Assembly (NCBI GenBank): GCA_018716105.1
Contig: DVKH01000028.1
Location: forward strand, 54,792-118,791
Direction: 5' to 3'
From: Candidatus Fimivivens faecavium
GTDB taxonomy: Bacteria > Bacillota > Clostridia > Oscillospirales > Ruminococcaceae
Length of the DNA stretch: 64,000 nt
Position 1 is the stretch's first letter, and every line of letters starts with the position of its first letter. The notes beneath the pieces were generated by a model. That model did no database searches. It was not told the DNA's origin and worked only from the letters and a program-made list of their open reading frames with translations. Shown here piece by piece: positions 9,367 to 18,085 of this stretch. The position numbers and the translations under genes were made by a program.

Positions 9367-9621
9367 TCAAAGACGGCGGAATTCTTCGAGGCAGCGCGCG
9401 CAGATTGAGCGGTTAAAGAACACAGAAAGCCCTTCCCTGGCGCCGCAGAACAGGCAGGTTTCCGCCCACTTTTGAATGATAATTGCGTCGGTTTTCTGAC
9501 GGTAGGCGATGGTGACCGCTCCCCGCTCCAAAAGGCCCATCCGTTTCCGCAGTTCTTCCGGCAGCGTGAGCCTGCCGGATTCGTCCAGCCGCCGGATGAT
9601 GGCGGTATCCGGTTTGTTCAT
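9367..9621 (-). CDS. AbrB/SpoVT-type swapped-hairpin DNA-binding protein with C-terminal zinc ribbon
   Basis: 84 residues. The N-terminal part IIRRLDESGRLTLPEELR followed by hydrophobic strands is an AbrB/MazE/SpoVT fold, which binds DNA as an intertwined dimer. The C-terminal part carries two CxxC pairs (Cys56/Cys59 and Cys74/Cys77), probably one zinc site. It is divergent from an XRE gene and its upstream region has half of a 12-base inverted repeat (9649-9660). It could be a transition-state regulator or a stand-alone regulator of the neighbouring pair; no toxin partner is adjacent. Confidence 0.85.
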   Translation of the reverse strand: MNKPDTAIIRRLDESGRLTLPEELRKRMGLLERGAVTIAYRQKTDAIIIQKWAETCLFCGAREGLSVFFNRSICARCLEEFRRL

Positions 9622-9648
9622 AAAACCCCTTCTTTGATTTTTTCTTCT

Positions 9649-9731
9649 AGAATAGCAGAAGTCGTTCTAAAATAACGCAAAATGTGATTATCTAACTTTT
9701 TCAACCCGCCTTTTTATCATTCTGCTATTCT
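9649..9731. promoter_or_regulatory. Divergent control region with perfect 12-bp inverted repeats
   Basis: AGAATAGCAGAA (9649-9660) and its exact reverse complement TTCTGCTATTCT (9720-9731) lie 59 bases apart between the divergent AbrB-type and XRE genes. Each arm is 20-30 bases from one start codon. A TTCTAGAA palindrome overlaps the left arm (9645-9652), and a related TTCTAAAATAAC follows at 9665-9676. The AT-rich middle should hold both promoters. The pattern fits two operator sites for a regulator made by one of these genes. Confidence 0.65.
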
Positions 9732-9751
9732 CTGAGCAGGGGGTGTGAATT

Positions 9752-10015
9752 GTGATCCGGATTTTGCTTTCTCGAAAGCTGGGCGAACTGCGCTGGACTC
9801 AGGCAGACCTTGCGCGCGCTGCCAAAATTCGCCCCACGACCATAAACGAGATTTATCATGAGTTAGTAGATAGAATAGATCTGGAGCAGATAGACCGGAT
9901 TTGTGAGGCGCTTGACTGCGACCTTTCGGAAATTATGATACGGGAAAAGAACCCGGAGGGCTATCCGCCGCTTCCGCCGGGCGCTTTGAAAAACCCGGGA
10001 AAACAGAACAAATGA
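9752..10015 (+). CDS. XRE-family helix-turn-helix regulator
   Basis: 87-residue DNA-binding protein. The Cro/C1-type HTH spans about residues 10-62: the helix LGELRWTQADLARAAKI, turn, recognition helix RPTTINEIYHEL, and LEQIDRICEALDCDLSEI closing the domain. The C-terminal 25 residues are Pro-rich. Start GTG 9752 is preceded by AGGGGG with eight bases spacing. Divergent from the AbrB-type gene with shared inverted repeats upstream, which suggests autoregulation. No cognate phage or toxin genes are seen. Confidence 0.88.
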   Translation: MIRILLSRKLGELRWTQADLARAAKIRPTTINEIYHELVDRIDLEQIDRICEALDCDLSEIMIREKNPEGYPPLPPGALKNPGKQNK

Positions 10016-10028
10016 GAGACGCGAAAAG

Positions 10029-10063
10029 TCCCCGGCAGTTCGTTGGAACGCTGGGGATCTTAC
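10029..10063 (+). terminator. Probable terminator after the XRE gene
   Basis: Stem TCCCCGGCaGTTC / GAACGCTGGGGA with loop GTTG (10029-10057), 13 bases after the stop; the following TCTTACT is only a weak U tract. Confidence 0.55.
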
Positions 10064-10405
10064 TATATGAATAGAAAATAGATTTTAATTTACCTTCGCG
10101 CGCTAGACAAGCGATCAGTTTAAATTACGATTATGTTAAGAGTTGGCATGAGGCTCCGTGATCACAGGAAGATATCCAACCCAACCCGTTTACGAATCAG
10201 GAATCCTCTCATGGGCTTACCCAGTGCGATAAATTTCCCCTCTTTGTCCGGCAGTGCGACAGCTTTCAAATCCCGGGCGAAGAAGGGGGGTCGGAAGACA
10301 GGGGGTCACGGAATGACAATCCGGCGGATAAGGATGCCTGACGGCGGACGGAATCCCGACGGCTCTTTTGCCAATAATAGAGCGGATCATTTTGATAAAC
10401 TGCAG
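10064..10405. other. Intergenic stretch with decayed coding-like sequence, no gene called
   Basis: No frame here has a start with ribosome site. On the minus strand from about 10290 to 10168 one frame reads smoothly as RPPFFARDLKAVALPDKEG and onward to a stop at about 10168, with no start, which looks protein-like but is cut off upstream by an in-frame stop. It may be a gene fragment or a copy of a dispersed intergenic repeat. Confidence 0.35.
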
Positions 10406-10436
10406 AAAGCCCTCTGATATTACATCAGAGGGCTTT
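10406..10436. terminator. Terminator hairpin downstream of tRNA-Val
   Basis: Perfect 13-base arms AAAGCCCTCTGAT / ATCAGAGGGCTTT with a five-base loop, just past the 3' end of the tRNA on the minus strand. Confidence 0.8.
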
Positions 10437-10439
10437 TCC

Positions 10440-10516
10440 TGGTGGACGATAACAGGTTCGAACTGCTGACCCTTCGCACGTCAAGCGAATGCTCTACCAG
10501 CTGAGCTAATCGTCCA
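10440..10516 (-). tRNA. tRNA-Val, anticodon GAC
   Basis: Read on the minus strand the 77 bases fold as a complete cloverleaf: acceptor TGGACGA / TCGTCCA, D arm AGCTCAGCTGGTAGAGC, anticodon stem TTCGC / GCGAA with loop TTGACGT giving anticodon GAC, T arm with TTCGAAC, and an encoded CCA end. Anticodon GAC reads GUC/GUU valine codons. It is a single tRNA gene with its own promoter and terminator. Confidence 0.95.
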
Positions 10517-10557
10517 TCGTTCCTGCCGTTTTAGGACAATCCGTGACGGCAAAATAG

Positions 10558-10586
10558 ATTATAACCTAGTCTGTCCCAAAATGCAA
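10558..10586 (-). promoter_or_regulatory. tRNA-Val promoter
   Basis: On the minus strand -35 TTGCAT, 17-base spacer, -10 TATAAT, about 40 bases ahead of the tRNA. Confidence 0.85.
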
Positions 10587-10687
10587 GAGGAAATTTTGAA
10601 AATTCGCCGGGTTTTATGTTTTACATTAACTGGAAACCGGCTTTAGAAAAATTTACGCTCCCTTCAGCGGATTCGACAGGGTGGCGG

Positions 10688-10716
10688 TTGTTGACACTGT
10701 GCAAATGTGCTATAAT
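10688..10716 (+). promoter_or_regulatory. ruvC promoter
   Basis: -35 TTGTTG (10688-10693), 17-base spacer, -10 TATAAT (10711-10716). The overlapping TTGACA at 10691 would give only 14 bases of spacing. The leader is about 135 bases. The rest of 10517-10859 holds the divergent tRNA promoter and nothing else recognised. Confidence 0.75.
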
Positions 10717-10859
10717 ATCCGCAATGAAAACAGCGGGGCTGTTTCCGGCCTTCTGTGGCCGCCCAATACCGTCCTGCAGCATTGGGCGGAAGAGAAAGCG
10801 GATTGATCCGCCTGCGGCCGGTATATGCCGTTTTATGCAATGGAGTACGGGAGGCGCCC

Positions 10860-11363
10860 ATGATTATCCTCGGAATTGACCCCGGTTATGCGATCGTCGG
10901 CTGCGGCCTTGTGAAGTCCGAGCGGGGAAAGCTCGCGCAGATTTCCTCCGGCGCGATCACAACGCCGGCCGGGATGCCGTTTTCGCAGAGGCTCAGGGTG
11001 ATCCGGGACGATCTCTCCGCCCTTCTGGACCGCTGGAAGCCGGACGCGGCCTCGATTGAAGAGCTGTTTTTTACAACCAACAAAACGACCGCAATCGCAG
11101 TCGCACAGGCGCGCGGCGTGATCCTTTTGGCCCTGGAGGAGCACGGGATCCCGGTGTTCGAATACACCCCGCTTCAGGTCAAGCAGGCGGTGGTGGGCTA
11201 TGGCAAAGCCGAGAAGTTCCAGGTGATGGATATGACCCGGCGGCTCCTTTCGCTCCCGGCGCTGCCAAAGCCCGACGACGTCGCAGACGCGCTCGCCATC
11301 GCGATCTGCCATGCGCACTGCGCCGGCGCGGGACCGAGGGCGTCCCTGCTTTTGCAGCGATAA
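10860..11363 (+). CDS. ruvC: RuvC, Holliday junction resolvase
   Basis: Dimeric endonuclease that cuts Holliday junctions with RuvAB. 167 residues from ATG 10860 with GGGAGG five bases ahead; an open extension upstream lacks family similarity. Acidic active-site residues visible: Asp7 in GIDPGY, Glu68 in SIEELFF, and Asp140/Asp143 in KPDDVADALAIA. The first gene of ruvCAB; ruvA follows after 25 bases. Confidence 0.97.
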   Translation: MIILGIDPGYAIVGCGLVKSERGKLAQISSGAITTPAGMPFSQRLRVIRDDLSALLDRWKPDAASIEELFFTTNKTTAIAVAQARGVILLALEEHGIPVFEYTPLQVKQAVVGYGKAEKFQVMDMTRRLLSLPALPKPDDVADALAIAICHAHCAGAGPRASLLLQR

Positions 11364-11388
11364 AGAACCCCCAAAAGGAGGCTGTCCC

Positions 11389-11985
11389 ATGATCTATTCT
11401 CTGCGGGGAAAGCTGATTCATTCCGAACCGGGCTTTGCCGTCATTGAATGCGGCGGAGTCGGGTATAAATGTATGGCGCCGCTCTCGACGGTCGGCATGC
11501 TCCCGCAGCGCGGGAGCGAGGCGCTTTTATATACCCATCTGTCGGTGCGGGACGACGGAATCGACCTGTTCGGCTTTCTGACCATGCGCGAGCTGGAATG
11601 CTTCCGGCTTCTGACCTCGGTCAACGGGGTCGGGGCGAAGGTCGCGCTTTCGATTCTCTCGGACCTTACGCCGGACCGGCTTGCGCTTGCAGTCGCTTCC
11701 GGCGACGCCAAGGCGCTGACCCGGAGCGCGGGGGTCGGCTCCAAGATCGCCCAGCGGATTGTGCTGGAACTCAAAGACAAGCTCGGGGGCTTCGCCGAGG
11801 CGTTGCCGGCGCTCGAACAGGTCTCGCAGGTCCGCTCGAATGCGAACGCGGGCGAGGCGATGGAGGCTCTGACCGCGCTCGGCTATTCGCCGTCGGAGGC
11901 GGCCCTCGCGCTTGCGGGGCTGGATGAGACGGCCGGAGTGGAAGAGATGATCAAAGCCGCCCTGCGCACGTTGGCGGGACGGTAA
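11389..11985 (+). CDS. ruvA: RuvA, Holliday junction branch-migration DNA-binding subunit
   Basis: 198 residues. N-terminal OB fold (MIYSLRGKLI onward), central tandem helix-hairpin-helix motifs (SVNGVGAKVALSIL and SAGVGSKIAQRI) that bind the junction, flexible linker, and a C-terminal three-helix domain (ALTALGYSPSEAALAL) that contacts RuvB. ATG 11389 lies behind AAAAGGAGG. Standard length and position between ruvC and ruvB. Confidence 0.97.
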   Translation: MIYSLRGKLIHSEPGFAVIECGGVGYKCMAPLSTVGMLPQRGSEALLYTHLSVRDDGIDLFGFLTMRELECFRLLTSVNGVGAKVALSILSDLTPDRLALAVASGDAKALTRSAGVGSKIAQRIVLELKDKLGGFAEALPALEQVSQVRSNANAGEAMEALTALGYSPSEAALALAGLDETAGVEEMIKAALRTLAGR

Positions 11986-12009
11986 CGCAGATGGGGAGGA
12001 ACGCGCCCG

Positions 12010-13077
12010 ATGGCATTTGAGGAAACAACCGAACTCGAAGACCGGTTCGTCGCGGCTTCGGAACTGCCCGGAGACAGCGAAGCGGAGCTTTCGCTCCGTC
12101 CGAAACGGCTTTCCGAGTACATCGGGCAGGATAAAATCAAGGATAATCTCTCGATCTTTCTCGAGGCGGCCAGGCGGCGGGGAGAGCCGCTTGACCATGC
12201 GCTTTTGTATGGGCCGCCCGGCCTCGGGAAGACCACCCTTGCGGGGGTGATCGCCAACGAGATGGGGGTCGACATCCGCGTGACCAGCGGGCCGGCGATC
12301 GAGAAGCCGGGGGATCTTGCGGCGCTTTTGACCAACCTCGGGGAAAACGACATCCTGTTCATCGACGAGATTCACCGCCTCAACCGCAGCGTGGAGGAGG
12401 TGCTTTACCCCGCGATGGAGGATTTCGCGCTCGACATCATCATCGGAAAGGGGCCGAGCGCCCGCTCGATCCGGCTGGACCTGCCCAAGTTTACGCTGAT
12501 CGGCGCAACCACCCGCGCGGGCCAGCTTTCGGCGCCGCTCCGGGACCGGTTTGGGGTGCAGCTCCGGCTGGAAATCTATTCGCCCGAGCAGCTTTCGACC
12601 ATCGTCCAGAGAAGCGCGGTGATCCTCGGGATCGACTGCGAGCCGGACGGCGCGGCGGAGATCGCCCGCCGCTCCCGCGGGACGCCGCGTATCGCGAACC
12701 GGATGTTAAAGCGCGTCCGGGACTTTGCGCAGGTGGTCGGAAACGGCGTGATCACCAAGGACATCGCGGATATCGCGCTTTCCCGCCTGGAGATCGACCG
12801 GCTGGGGCTCGATTCCCTCGACCGCCGGATGCTGACGGTGATCCTCCAGAACTTCGCCGGCGGGCCGGTCGGGCTCGACACGCTTTCGGCGGCGCTCGGC
12901 GAAGAGGCGGTGACGATTGAAGATGTGTATGAACCTTATCTGATGCAGCTCGGGTTTCTGACGCGGACGCCGCGCGGGCGCTGCGCGACGGCCCTTGCGG
13001 CGGGACACGTCGGAATCCCGATGGCAGGGACGGGGGCCGAGAAGGAAAGCGGCTTTGAACAGCTTTCCATTGAATAA
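12010..13077 (+). CDS. ruvB: RuvB, branch-migration AAA+ motor
   Basis: 355-residue hexameric helicase. Walker [10 protein letters not shown] at about 68-76, Walker B LFIDEIH at about 119-125, sensor 1 region [18 protein letters not shown], and a C-terminal winged helix ([12 protein letters not shown]). Starts 24 bases after ruvA with GGGGAGG upstream. Completes ruvCAB. Confidence 0.98.
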   Translation: MAFEETTELEDRFVAASELPGDSEAELSLRPKRLSEYIGQDKIKDNLSIFLEAARRRGEPLDHALLYGPPGLGKTTLAGVIANEMGVDIRVTSGPAIEKPGDLAALLTNLGENDILFIDEIHRLNRSVEEVLYPAMEDFALDIIIGKGPSARSIRLDLPKFTLIGATTRAGQLSAPLRDRFGVQLRLEIYSPEQLSTIVQRSAVILGIDCEPDGAAEIARRSRGTPRIANRMLKRVRDFAQVVGNGVITKDIADIALSRLEIDRLGLDSLDRRMLTVILQNFAGGPVGLDTLSAALGEEAVTIEDVYEPYLMQLGFLTRTPRGRCATALAAGHVGIPMAGTGAEKESGFEQLSIE

Positions 13078-13127
13078 AGGGCGGGAGCCAGTCTGCTGAA
13101 AACGCTTTGGGAGGTCGATGACCGGTT

Positions 13128-14477
13128 ATGGGCAGAATTTTTGGAACGGACGGCGCGAGAGGCGTGGCGGGGGAGGACCTCACCACCGAACTCGCGGTCA
13201 ATATCGGCCGGGCGGCGGCGATGGTGCTTGCGGCGGAGACCGGGAAGCGGCCGCTGTTCGTCATCGGAAAGGACACGAGGATTTCGTCCGATATGCTGGA
13301 AGCGGCGGTTTCGGCCGGGCTCTGTTCGGTTGGCGCGGACGTTCTGCTGCTCGGGGTGGTGCCGACCCCGGCGGTGGCTTATCTTGTCAAACTCTACGGC
13401 GCGGACGCGGGCGTGATGCTCTCGGCGAGCCACAACCCCTATGAATTCAACGGCATCAAGCTCTTCGGGCCGGAGGGCTTTAAGCTCACCGACGAGGAAG
13501 AGGAGCGGATTGAGGCGATCATCCTCGACGGCGTATCGGTTTACGACGTCAAGCAGGGGGCCCAAATCGGCCGAGTCCGGCGGTGCGAAAGCGCAGTGCG
13601 GGATTATGTCGATCATCTTGCGCTCGCCTCCACCGGCATCTACCCGGGGCAGAAACTGCTGGTCGACTGCTCAAACGGAAGCGCGAGCGCGACCGCGCCG
13701 CTTCTGTTTGAACGGCTCGGCGTTTCCCACACCCTCCTGCACGACCAGCCGGACGGACTCAATATCAACGACCGCTGCGGCTCGACCCATGTGGAGCTGC
13801 TGTCCCGCCGGGTGGTGGAAGGGCGGTATACGATGGGCCTCGCGTTCGACGGCGACGCCGACCGGCTCCTCGCGGTGGACGAGACGGGGGAAACCCTCGA
13901 CGGGGACCATCTGCTTTCAATCCTCGCGGATTTTCTCGCGTCGAAGGGCGCGCTCCGGAAAAACACGGTGGCGGTCACATCGATGACCAACCTCGGCTTC
14001 TTCCGGCGGATGGAGGAACAGGGCTACCGCACCGAGGTCACGAAGGTCGGCGACCGGTATGTGCTTGAAAACATGCGGGAAAACGGCCTGAGCCTCGGAG
14101 GCGAGCAGTCGGGCCATATGATCTTTCTCAACTATGCGAGCACCGGCGACGGCCAGTTGTCGGCGGTCATGCTGCTCGAAGCGGTCCGCGCAGCGGGAAA
14201 GCCGCTGTCGCAGCTGCGGGGACTGATGAAGAAATACCCCCAGACCATGAAAAACGTCCGCGCCACGCCGTCGATGAAGGCGGATCTCGACCGGCACCCT
14301 GCGGTTCTCTCGGAGATTCGGCGCTGGGACGAGGCGCTTTCCGGCCGCGGCCGGATCGTCGTGCGCGCTTCGGGAACCGAGCCGCTGATCCGCGTGATGG
14401 TGGAGGGCGAATCGCCCGAGGAAATCGAACAGGCGGCCGGGGATATCGCGGCGGCCATCAAGGAACATCTGATTTAA
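13128..14477 (+). CDS. glmM: GlmM, phosphoglucosamine mutase
   Basis: Interconverts glucosamine-6-phosphate and glucosamine-1-phosphate for UDP-GlcNAc supply to the wall. 449 residues in four domains. The phosphorylated serine is Ser101 in MLSASHNPYEFNG; the metal loop is FDGDADR; sugar loop GEQSGH; phosphate-binding loop RASGTEPLIRVM near the C terminus. Start MGRIFGTDGARG is the exact family N terminus. Confidence 0.97.
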   Translation: MGRIFGTDGARGVAGEDLTTELAVNIGRAAAMVLAAETGKRPLFVIGKDTRISSDMLEAAVSAGLCSVGADVLLLGVVPTPAVAYLVKLYGADAGVMLSASHNPYEFNGIKLFGPEGFKLTDEEEERIEAIILDGVSVYDVKQGAQIGRVRRCESAVRDYVDHLALASTGIYPGQKLLVDCSNGSASATAPLLFERLGVSHTLLHDQPDGLNINDRCGSTHVELLSRRVVEGRYTMGLAFDGDADRLLAVDETGETLDGDHLLSILADFLASKGALRKNTVAVTSMTNLGFFRRMEEQGYRTEVTKVGDRYVLENMRENGLSLGGEQSGHMIFLNYASTGDGQLSAVMLLEAVRAAGKPLSQLRGLMKKYPQTMKNVRATPSMKADLDRHPAVLSEIRRWDEALSGRGRIVVRASGTEPLIRVMVEGESPEEIEQAAGDIAAAIKEHLI

Positions 14478-14495
14478 AGGGGGCGGAGGCTGCGG

Positions 14496-15368
14496 ATGAG
14501 AGCGGCGGAACGCTGGAAAGAGTTTGAGATTCTCGACGCCTCGGCGGGGGAAAAGCTGGAGCGGTGGGGCGGCGTCGTCCTTATCCGCCCGGATCCGCAG
14601 GTGATCTGGAAGACGGAGCGCGGGCCGGAATGGGACCGGGCCGACGCGCGTTATCTCCGCTCCGCTTCGGGGGGCGGAAGCTGGGAGAAGCGGAGCCTTC
14701 GAAAAGAGGAGTGGACGATCTCCTATGGCGCGCTGCGCTTTCGCATCCAGCCGACCGGGTTCAAACACACCGGGCTTTTCCCGGAGCAGGCGGTCAACTG
14801 GGATCTGATGGCGGAACTTATCCGAAGCGCGGGGCGTCCGGTCAAGGTGCTCAACCTCTTCGCCTACACCGGCGGGGCGACCCTTGCCTGTGCGGCGGCG
14901 GGGGCCTCGGTCTGCCATGTCGACGCGGCGAAGGGGATGGTCGCCTGGGCGCGGGAAAATGCGGCGCTGTCCGGGCTTTCCGGCGCTCCGGTGCGCTGGA
15001 TCGTCGATGACTGCAAAAAGTTTATCGAGCGCGAGATCCGCCGCGGCAGCCGCTATGACGCGGTCGTGATGGACCCGCCGTCCTATGGGCGGGGCCCGGG
15101 CGGCGAGGTCTGGAAGCTGGAGGACAGCGTCTTCGAGCTCTGCGGGCTTGCGGCGCGGCTTTTGTCGGACAAGCCGCTCTTTTTCCTGCTCAACTCCTAC
15201 ACCGCCGGCCTTTCGCCGTCGGTGATGGAATACATCCTGTCGGTTGCAATCGGAACCGAAGTGCTGCGCCACGGCGCGGTTTTTTCCTCTGAAATCGGCC
15301 TTCCGGTGCGGAAAACCGGGCTGATCCTCCCCTGCGGGAGCACGGCGCTTTGGAGACGGGACGGCTGA
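14496..15368 (+). CDS. Class I SAM-dependent rRNA methyltransferase (RlmI/RlmL-like)
   Basis: 290 residues. A beta-rich N-terminal part (about 1-105, with IQPTGFKHTGLFPEQ) precedes a Rossmann methyltransferase core: SAM motif I VLNLFAYTGGAT, acidic ribose ligand in HVDAAKGMVAWARENA, and catalytic-type motif MDPPSYGRGP. Relatives methylate cytosines of 23S rRNA, but this one lacks the N-terminal PUA domain, so the exact site is not given. Start ATG 14496 follows GGAGG, 18 bases after glmM, so probably cotranscribed. Confidence 0.85.
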   Translation: MRAAERWKEFEILDASAGEKLERWGGVVLIRPDPQVIWKTERGPEWDRADARYLRSASGGGSWEKRSLRKEEWTISYGALRFRIQPTGFKHTGLFPEQAVNWDLMAELIRSAGRPVKVLNLFAYTGGATLACAAAGASVCHVDAAKGMVAWARENAALSGLSGAPVRWIVDDCKKFIEREIRRGSRYDAVVMDPPSYGRGPGGEVWKLEDSVFELCGLAARLLSDKPLFFLLNSYTAGLSPSVMEYILSVAIGTEVLRHGAVFSSEIGLPVRKTGLILPCGSTALWRRDG

Positions 15369-15451
15369 CAGCCGCTGATATCAGGAAACACCGTCTGAAA
15401 TCCACCGCCAGATAGGCGGGGGTTATCGGAAATGGGGGAACAAACGAAACG

Positions 15452-16315
15452 ATGGACAACATCATCATTGCAAAAGACCTTGTCTACCATTATCCGCAGA
15501 GCGAGGACCGCGCGCTTTCGGGCGTCAGCCTTGCGATTGAAAAAGGGGATATGGTAGCGGTTCTGGGGCATAACGGCTCTGGAAAATCGACCCTCGCGAA
15601 GCACTTTAACGCGGTGCTTCTGCCGGAGGGGGGCGTCTGCTATGTGGACGGCATCAACACCTCTGACGAGGAGCGGCTCTTCGATATCCGGCAGCGCACC
15701 GGCATGGTGTTTCAGAATCCGGACAACCAGATCGTGGCGACCATTGTGGAAGAGGACGTTGCGTTCGGGCTTGAGAACCTCGGCGTGGAGCCGGCGGAAA
15801 TCCGAAGGAGGGTGGACGACGCTTTGAGGGCCGTCGGGATGTACGAATACCGGCAGCACGCGCCGCACCAGCTTTCCGGCGGGCAAAAGCAGCGGGTGGC
15901 CATCGCGGGCATCATCGCGATGCGCCCGCAGGTGGTCATCCTCGACGAGCCGACCGCGATGCTCGACCCGAGGGGCCGGCGCGAGGTGATGAAAACCGTC
16001 GCCGACCTCAACCGGGAAGAGGGCGTCACGGTGATCCTGATCACCCACTATATGGACGAGGCGGCGCAGTGCCGGAGGGTGGTCGTGATGGACCGCGGGA
16101 AGGTCCTGCTCGACTCGACGCCGAAGGGCGTTTTCTCCCATGTCGGGCTTCTCAAAGAGGTCGGCCTCGACGTGCCGCAGGCGACGGAGATCGTCTATGA
16201 GCTGAAAAAGTGCGGCGTCGTCCTCCCGGACGACGTCATCACCGAAGAGGAATGCGCCGCGGCGATCTCCGCCTATCTCGACCGGCACGCGCCGGGCGGA
16301 GGCAGAAGAAGCTGA
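15452..16315 (+). CDS. ecfA1: EcfA1, energy-coupling factor transporter ATPase
   Basis: One of two ATPases driving the shared ECF module for vitamin and metal uptake. 287 residues. Walker [11 protein letters not shown] loop FQNPDNQ, signature [13 protein letters not shown], Walker [14 protein letters not shown] loop ITHYMDEA. The C-terminal 60 residues are the family extension that contacts EcfT. Followed by ecfA2 and ecfT; no substrate-specific S component is beside them, so this is a group II (shared) module. Confidence 0.95.
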   Translation: MDNIIIAKDLVYHYPQSEDRALSGVSLAIEKGDMVAVLGHNGSGKSTLAKHFNAVLLPEGGVCYVDGINTSDEERLFDIRQRTGMVFQNPDNQIVATIVEEDVAFGLENLGVEPAEIRRRVDDALRAVGMYEYRQHAPHQLSGGQKQRVAIAGIIAMRPQVVILDEPTAMLDPRGRREVMKTVADLNREEGVTVILITHYMDEAAQCRRVVVMDRGKVLLDSTPKGVFSHVGLLKEVGLDVPQATEIVYELKKCGVVLPDDVITEEECAAAISAYLDRHAPGGGRRS

Positions 16316-16391
16316 TTTGCAAAGCCGAAACAAAAGGAAATGGCCGCGCGCCCGGAACGGGCCGTGGACCGGAAAGGCAGATTAACGGACG

Positions 16392-17261
16392 ATGGTTGTC
16401 ATAGAGACCAAACAGCTCAGCTATGTGTATTCCGAGGGGACGCCGTTTGAGAAGACGGCGATCGACAAAATCGACCTCTCGATTGAAAAAGGGGAATTTG
16501 TCGGGGTTATCGGCCACACCGGCTCGGGAAAATCGACCCTGATTCAGCATCTCAACGGCCTTCTAAAGCCCACCTCCGGTTCGGTTTTTGTCAACGGCCG
16601 GGACATCTGGGCGGAGCCCTCCAAAATCAGGAAGGTCCGCTTTGAGGTGGGGCTTGTCTTCCAGTATCCGGAGTATCAGCTGTTTGAGGAGACGGTCTGG
16701 AAGGATATCGCGTTCGGGCCTGGAAACATGGGCCTTTCGGAGGGCGAAATCGCCGAACGGGTCGGCGAGGCGGCGAGGTTCGTAGGGCTTGATCCTTCGT
16801 CGATGGAAAAGTCGCCGTTTGAGCTTTCCGGCGGGCAGAAGCGCCGGGTGGCGATCGCGGGCGTCCTCGCGATGCGGCCCGAGGTTCTGATTCTCGACGA
16901 GCCGACCGCCGGCCTCGACCCGATGGGGCGGGACCAGATCCTCGGCGAGATCGCCGGGTACCACCGGGCGACCGGTTCTACCATCCTTCTCGTTTCGCAC
17001 AGCATGGAGGATATCGCGCGTTATGCCGCGAAGGTGATGGTCATCAACGATGCGAAGCTGTTCGACTACGGGACGGTGGACGAGGTCTTCTCCCGCACCG
17101 GGGAGCTTTCCGCAATGGGGCTTTCCACCCCGCAGATCTCCGACATCTTCCGGCGGCTGTACCAGATGGGATACGCCGTCGATCCGCATGTTTACACCGT
17201 CGGGGCGGCGAAGAACGATCTGCTGCGCCTGATTGGAAAGGGGGCGGCGGCGGATGCTTAA
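16392..17261 (+). CDS. ecfA2: EcfA2, second energy-coupling factor ATPase
   Basis: 289 residues, pairs with EcfA1. Walker A GHTGSGKST, Q loop FQYPEYQ (the PEYQ variant typical of EcfA2), signature LSGGQKRRVAIAG, Walker B VLILDEPTAGLD. Its last bases overlap the ecfT start by eight bases, indicating translational coupling. A 76-base gap to ecfA1 holds no feature seen. Confidence 0.95.
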   Translation: MVVIETKQLSYVYSEGTPFEKTAIDKIDLSIEKGEFVGVIGHTGSGKSTLIQHLNGLLKPTSGSVFVNGRDIWAEPSKIRKVRFEVGLVFQYPEYQLFEETVWKDIAFGPGNMGLSEGEIAERVGEAARFVGLDPSSMEKSPFELSGGQKRRVAIAGVLAMRPEVLILDEPTAGLDPMGRDQILGEIAGYHRATGSTILLVSHSMEDIARYAAKVMVINDAKLFDYGTVDEVFSRTGELSAMGLSTPQISDIFRRLYQMGYAVDPHVYTVGAAKNDLLRLIGKGAAADA

Positions 17262-18066
17262 GGACATCACCATCGGGCAGTATTTCCCGGGGGATTCCCC
17301 GGTTCACCGGCTCGATCCGCGGATGAAAATCATCCTGACGCTCGTGTTCGTCGTGATCATCTTCGTGCCGGATAACCCCGTGGGGCTTCTGGTCGGGGGC
17401 CTGTTTGCCGCGGCGGGCTATCTGATCGCCAGAATCCCGATCAAAATGGTGCGCAAAAGCATCAAACCGGTCATTCCAATTATCGTGTTCACCGGCATCC
17501 TCAACATGTTTTTTGTGGGAGGCGACCCGGTTTTCCAGCTTTGGGTTTTCAAAATCACCTACGAGGGCGTGATGCTCGCGGTTTTGATGACGGTGCGGAT
17601 CATCTGCCTGATCGCGGGGACCTCGCTGCTCACCTACACCACCTCGCCGATTGCGCTGACCGACGGCATCGAGCAGCTGTTGGGGCCGCTCAAGCGCCTG
17701 AGGCTCCCGGTGCATGAGCTTGCGATGATGATGACCATCGCGCTCCGGTTTATTCCAACGCTGATCGAGGAGACCGACAAGATCATGTCGGCCCAGAAGG
17801 CGCGCGGCGCCGACCTCGAATCCGGCGGGCTGATGCAGCGGGCGAAGGCGCTGATCCCGATTCTGATTCCGCTTTTTGTCTCTTCGTTCCGGCGGGCGGA
17901 CGAACTCGCGCTCGCGATGGAATGCCGCTGCTACCGGGGCGGCGAGGGGCGGACCCGGATGAAGCAGCTCAAATACTGCCCGAGGGACTTTGCGGCGCTC
18001 GCGATCGGCTTTGCCTGCCTCGGGCTGGTGATTGGGCTCAATCTGATTTTTCCGTCGGTCTACTGA
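17254..18066 (+). CDS. ecfT: EcfT, ECF transporter transmembrane coupling protein
   Basis: 270-residue T component that joins the two ATPases to exchangeable S components in the membrane. Begins MLKDITIGQYFPGDSPVHRL and has five to six hydrophobic helices; the two coupling motifs with A-R-G are visible as AQKARGADLE and AMECRCYRGG. Start ATG 17254 chosen over the open upstream TTG because GGGGGCGG precedes it and family members begin here. Confidence 0.95.
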   Translation: MLKDITIGQYFPGDSPVHRLDPRMKIILTLVFVVIIFVPDNPVGLLVGGLFAAAGYLIARIPIKMVRKSIKPVIPIIVFTGILNMFFVGGDPVFQLWVFKITYEGVMLAVLMTVRIICLIAGTSLLTYTTSPIALTDGIEQLLGPLKRLRLPVHELAMMMTIALRFIPTLIEETDKIMSAQKARGADLESGGLMQRAKALIPILIPLFVSSFRRADELALAMECRCYRGGEGRTRMKQLKYCPRDFAALAIGFACLGLVIGLNLIFPSVY

Positions 18067-18085
18067 CCGGGCGCGGGGGACGAAA

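Noticed and set aside
10133..10417. 94-residue plus-strand frame
   Set aside because: No ribosome site, odd composition, ends inside the tRNA terminator hairpin; the opposite strand reads more like protein.
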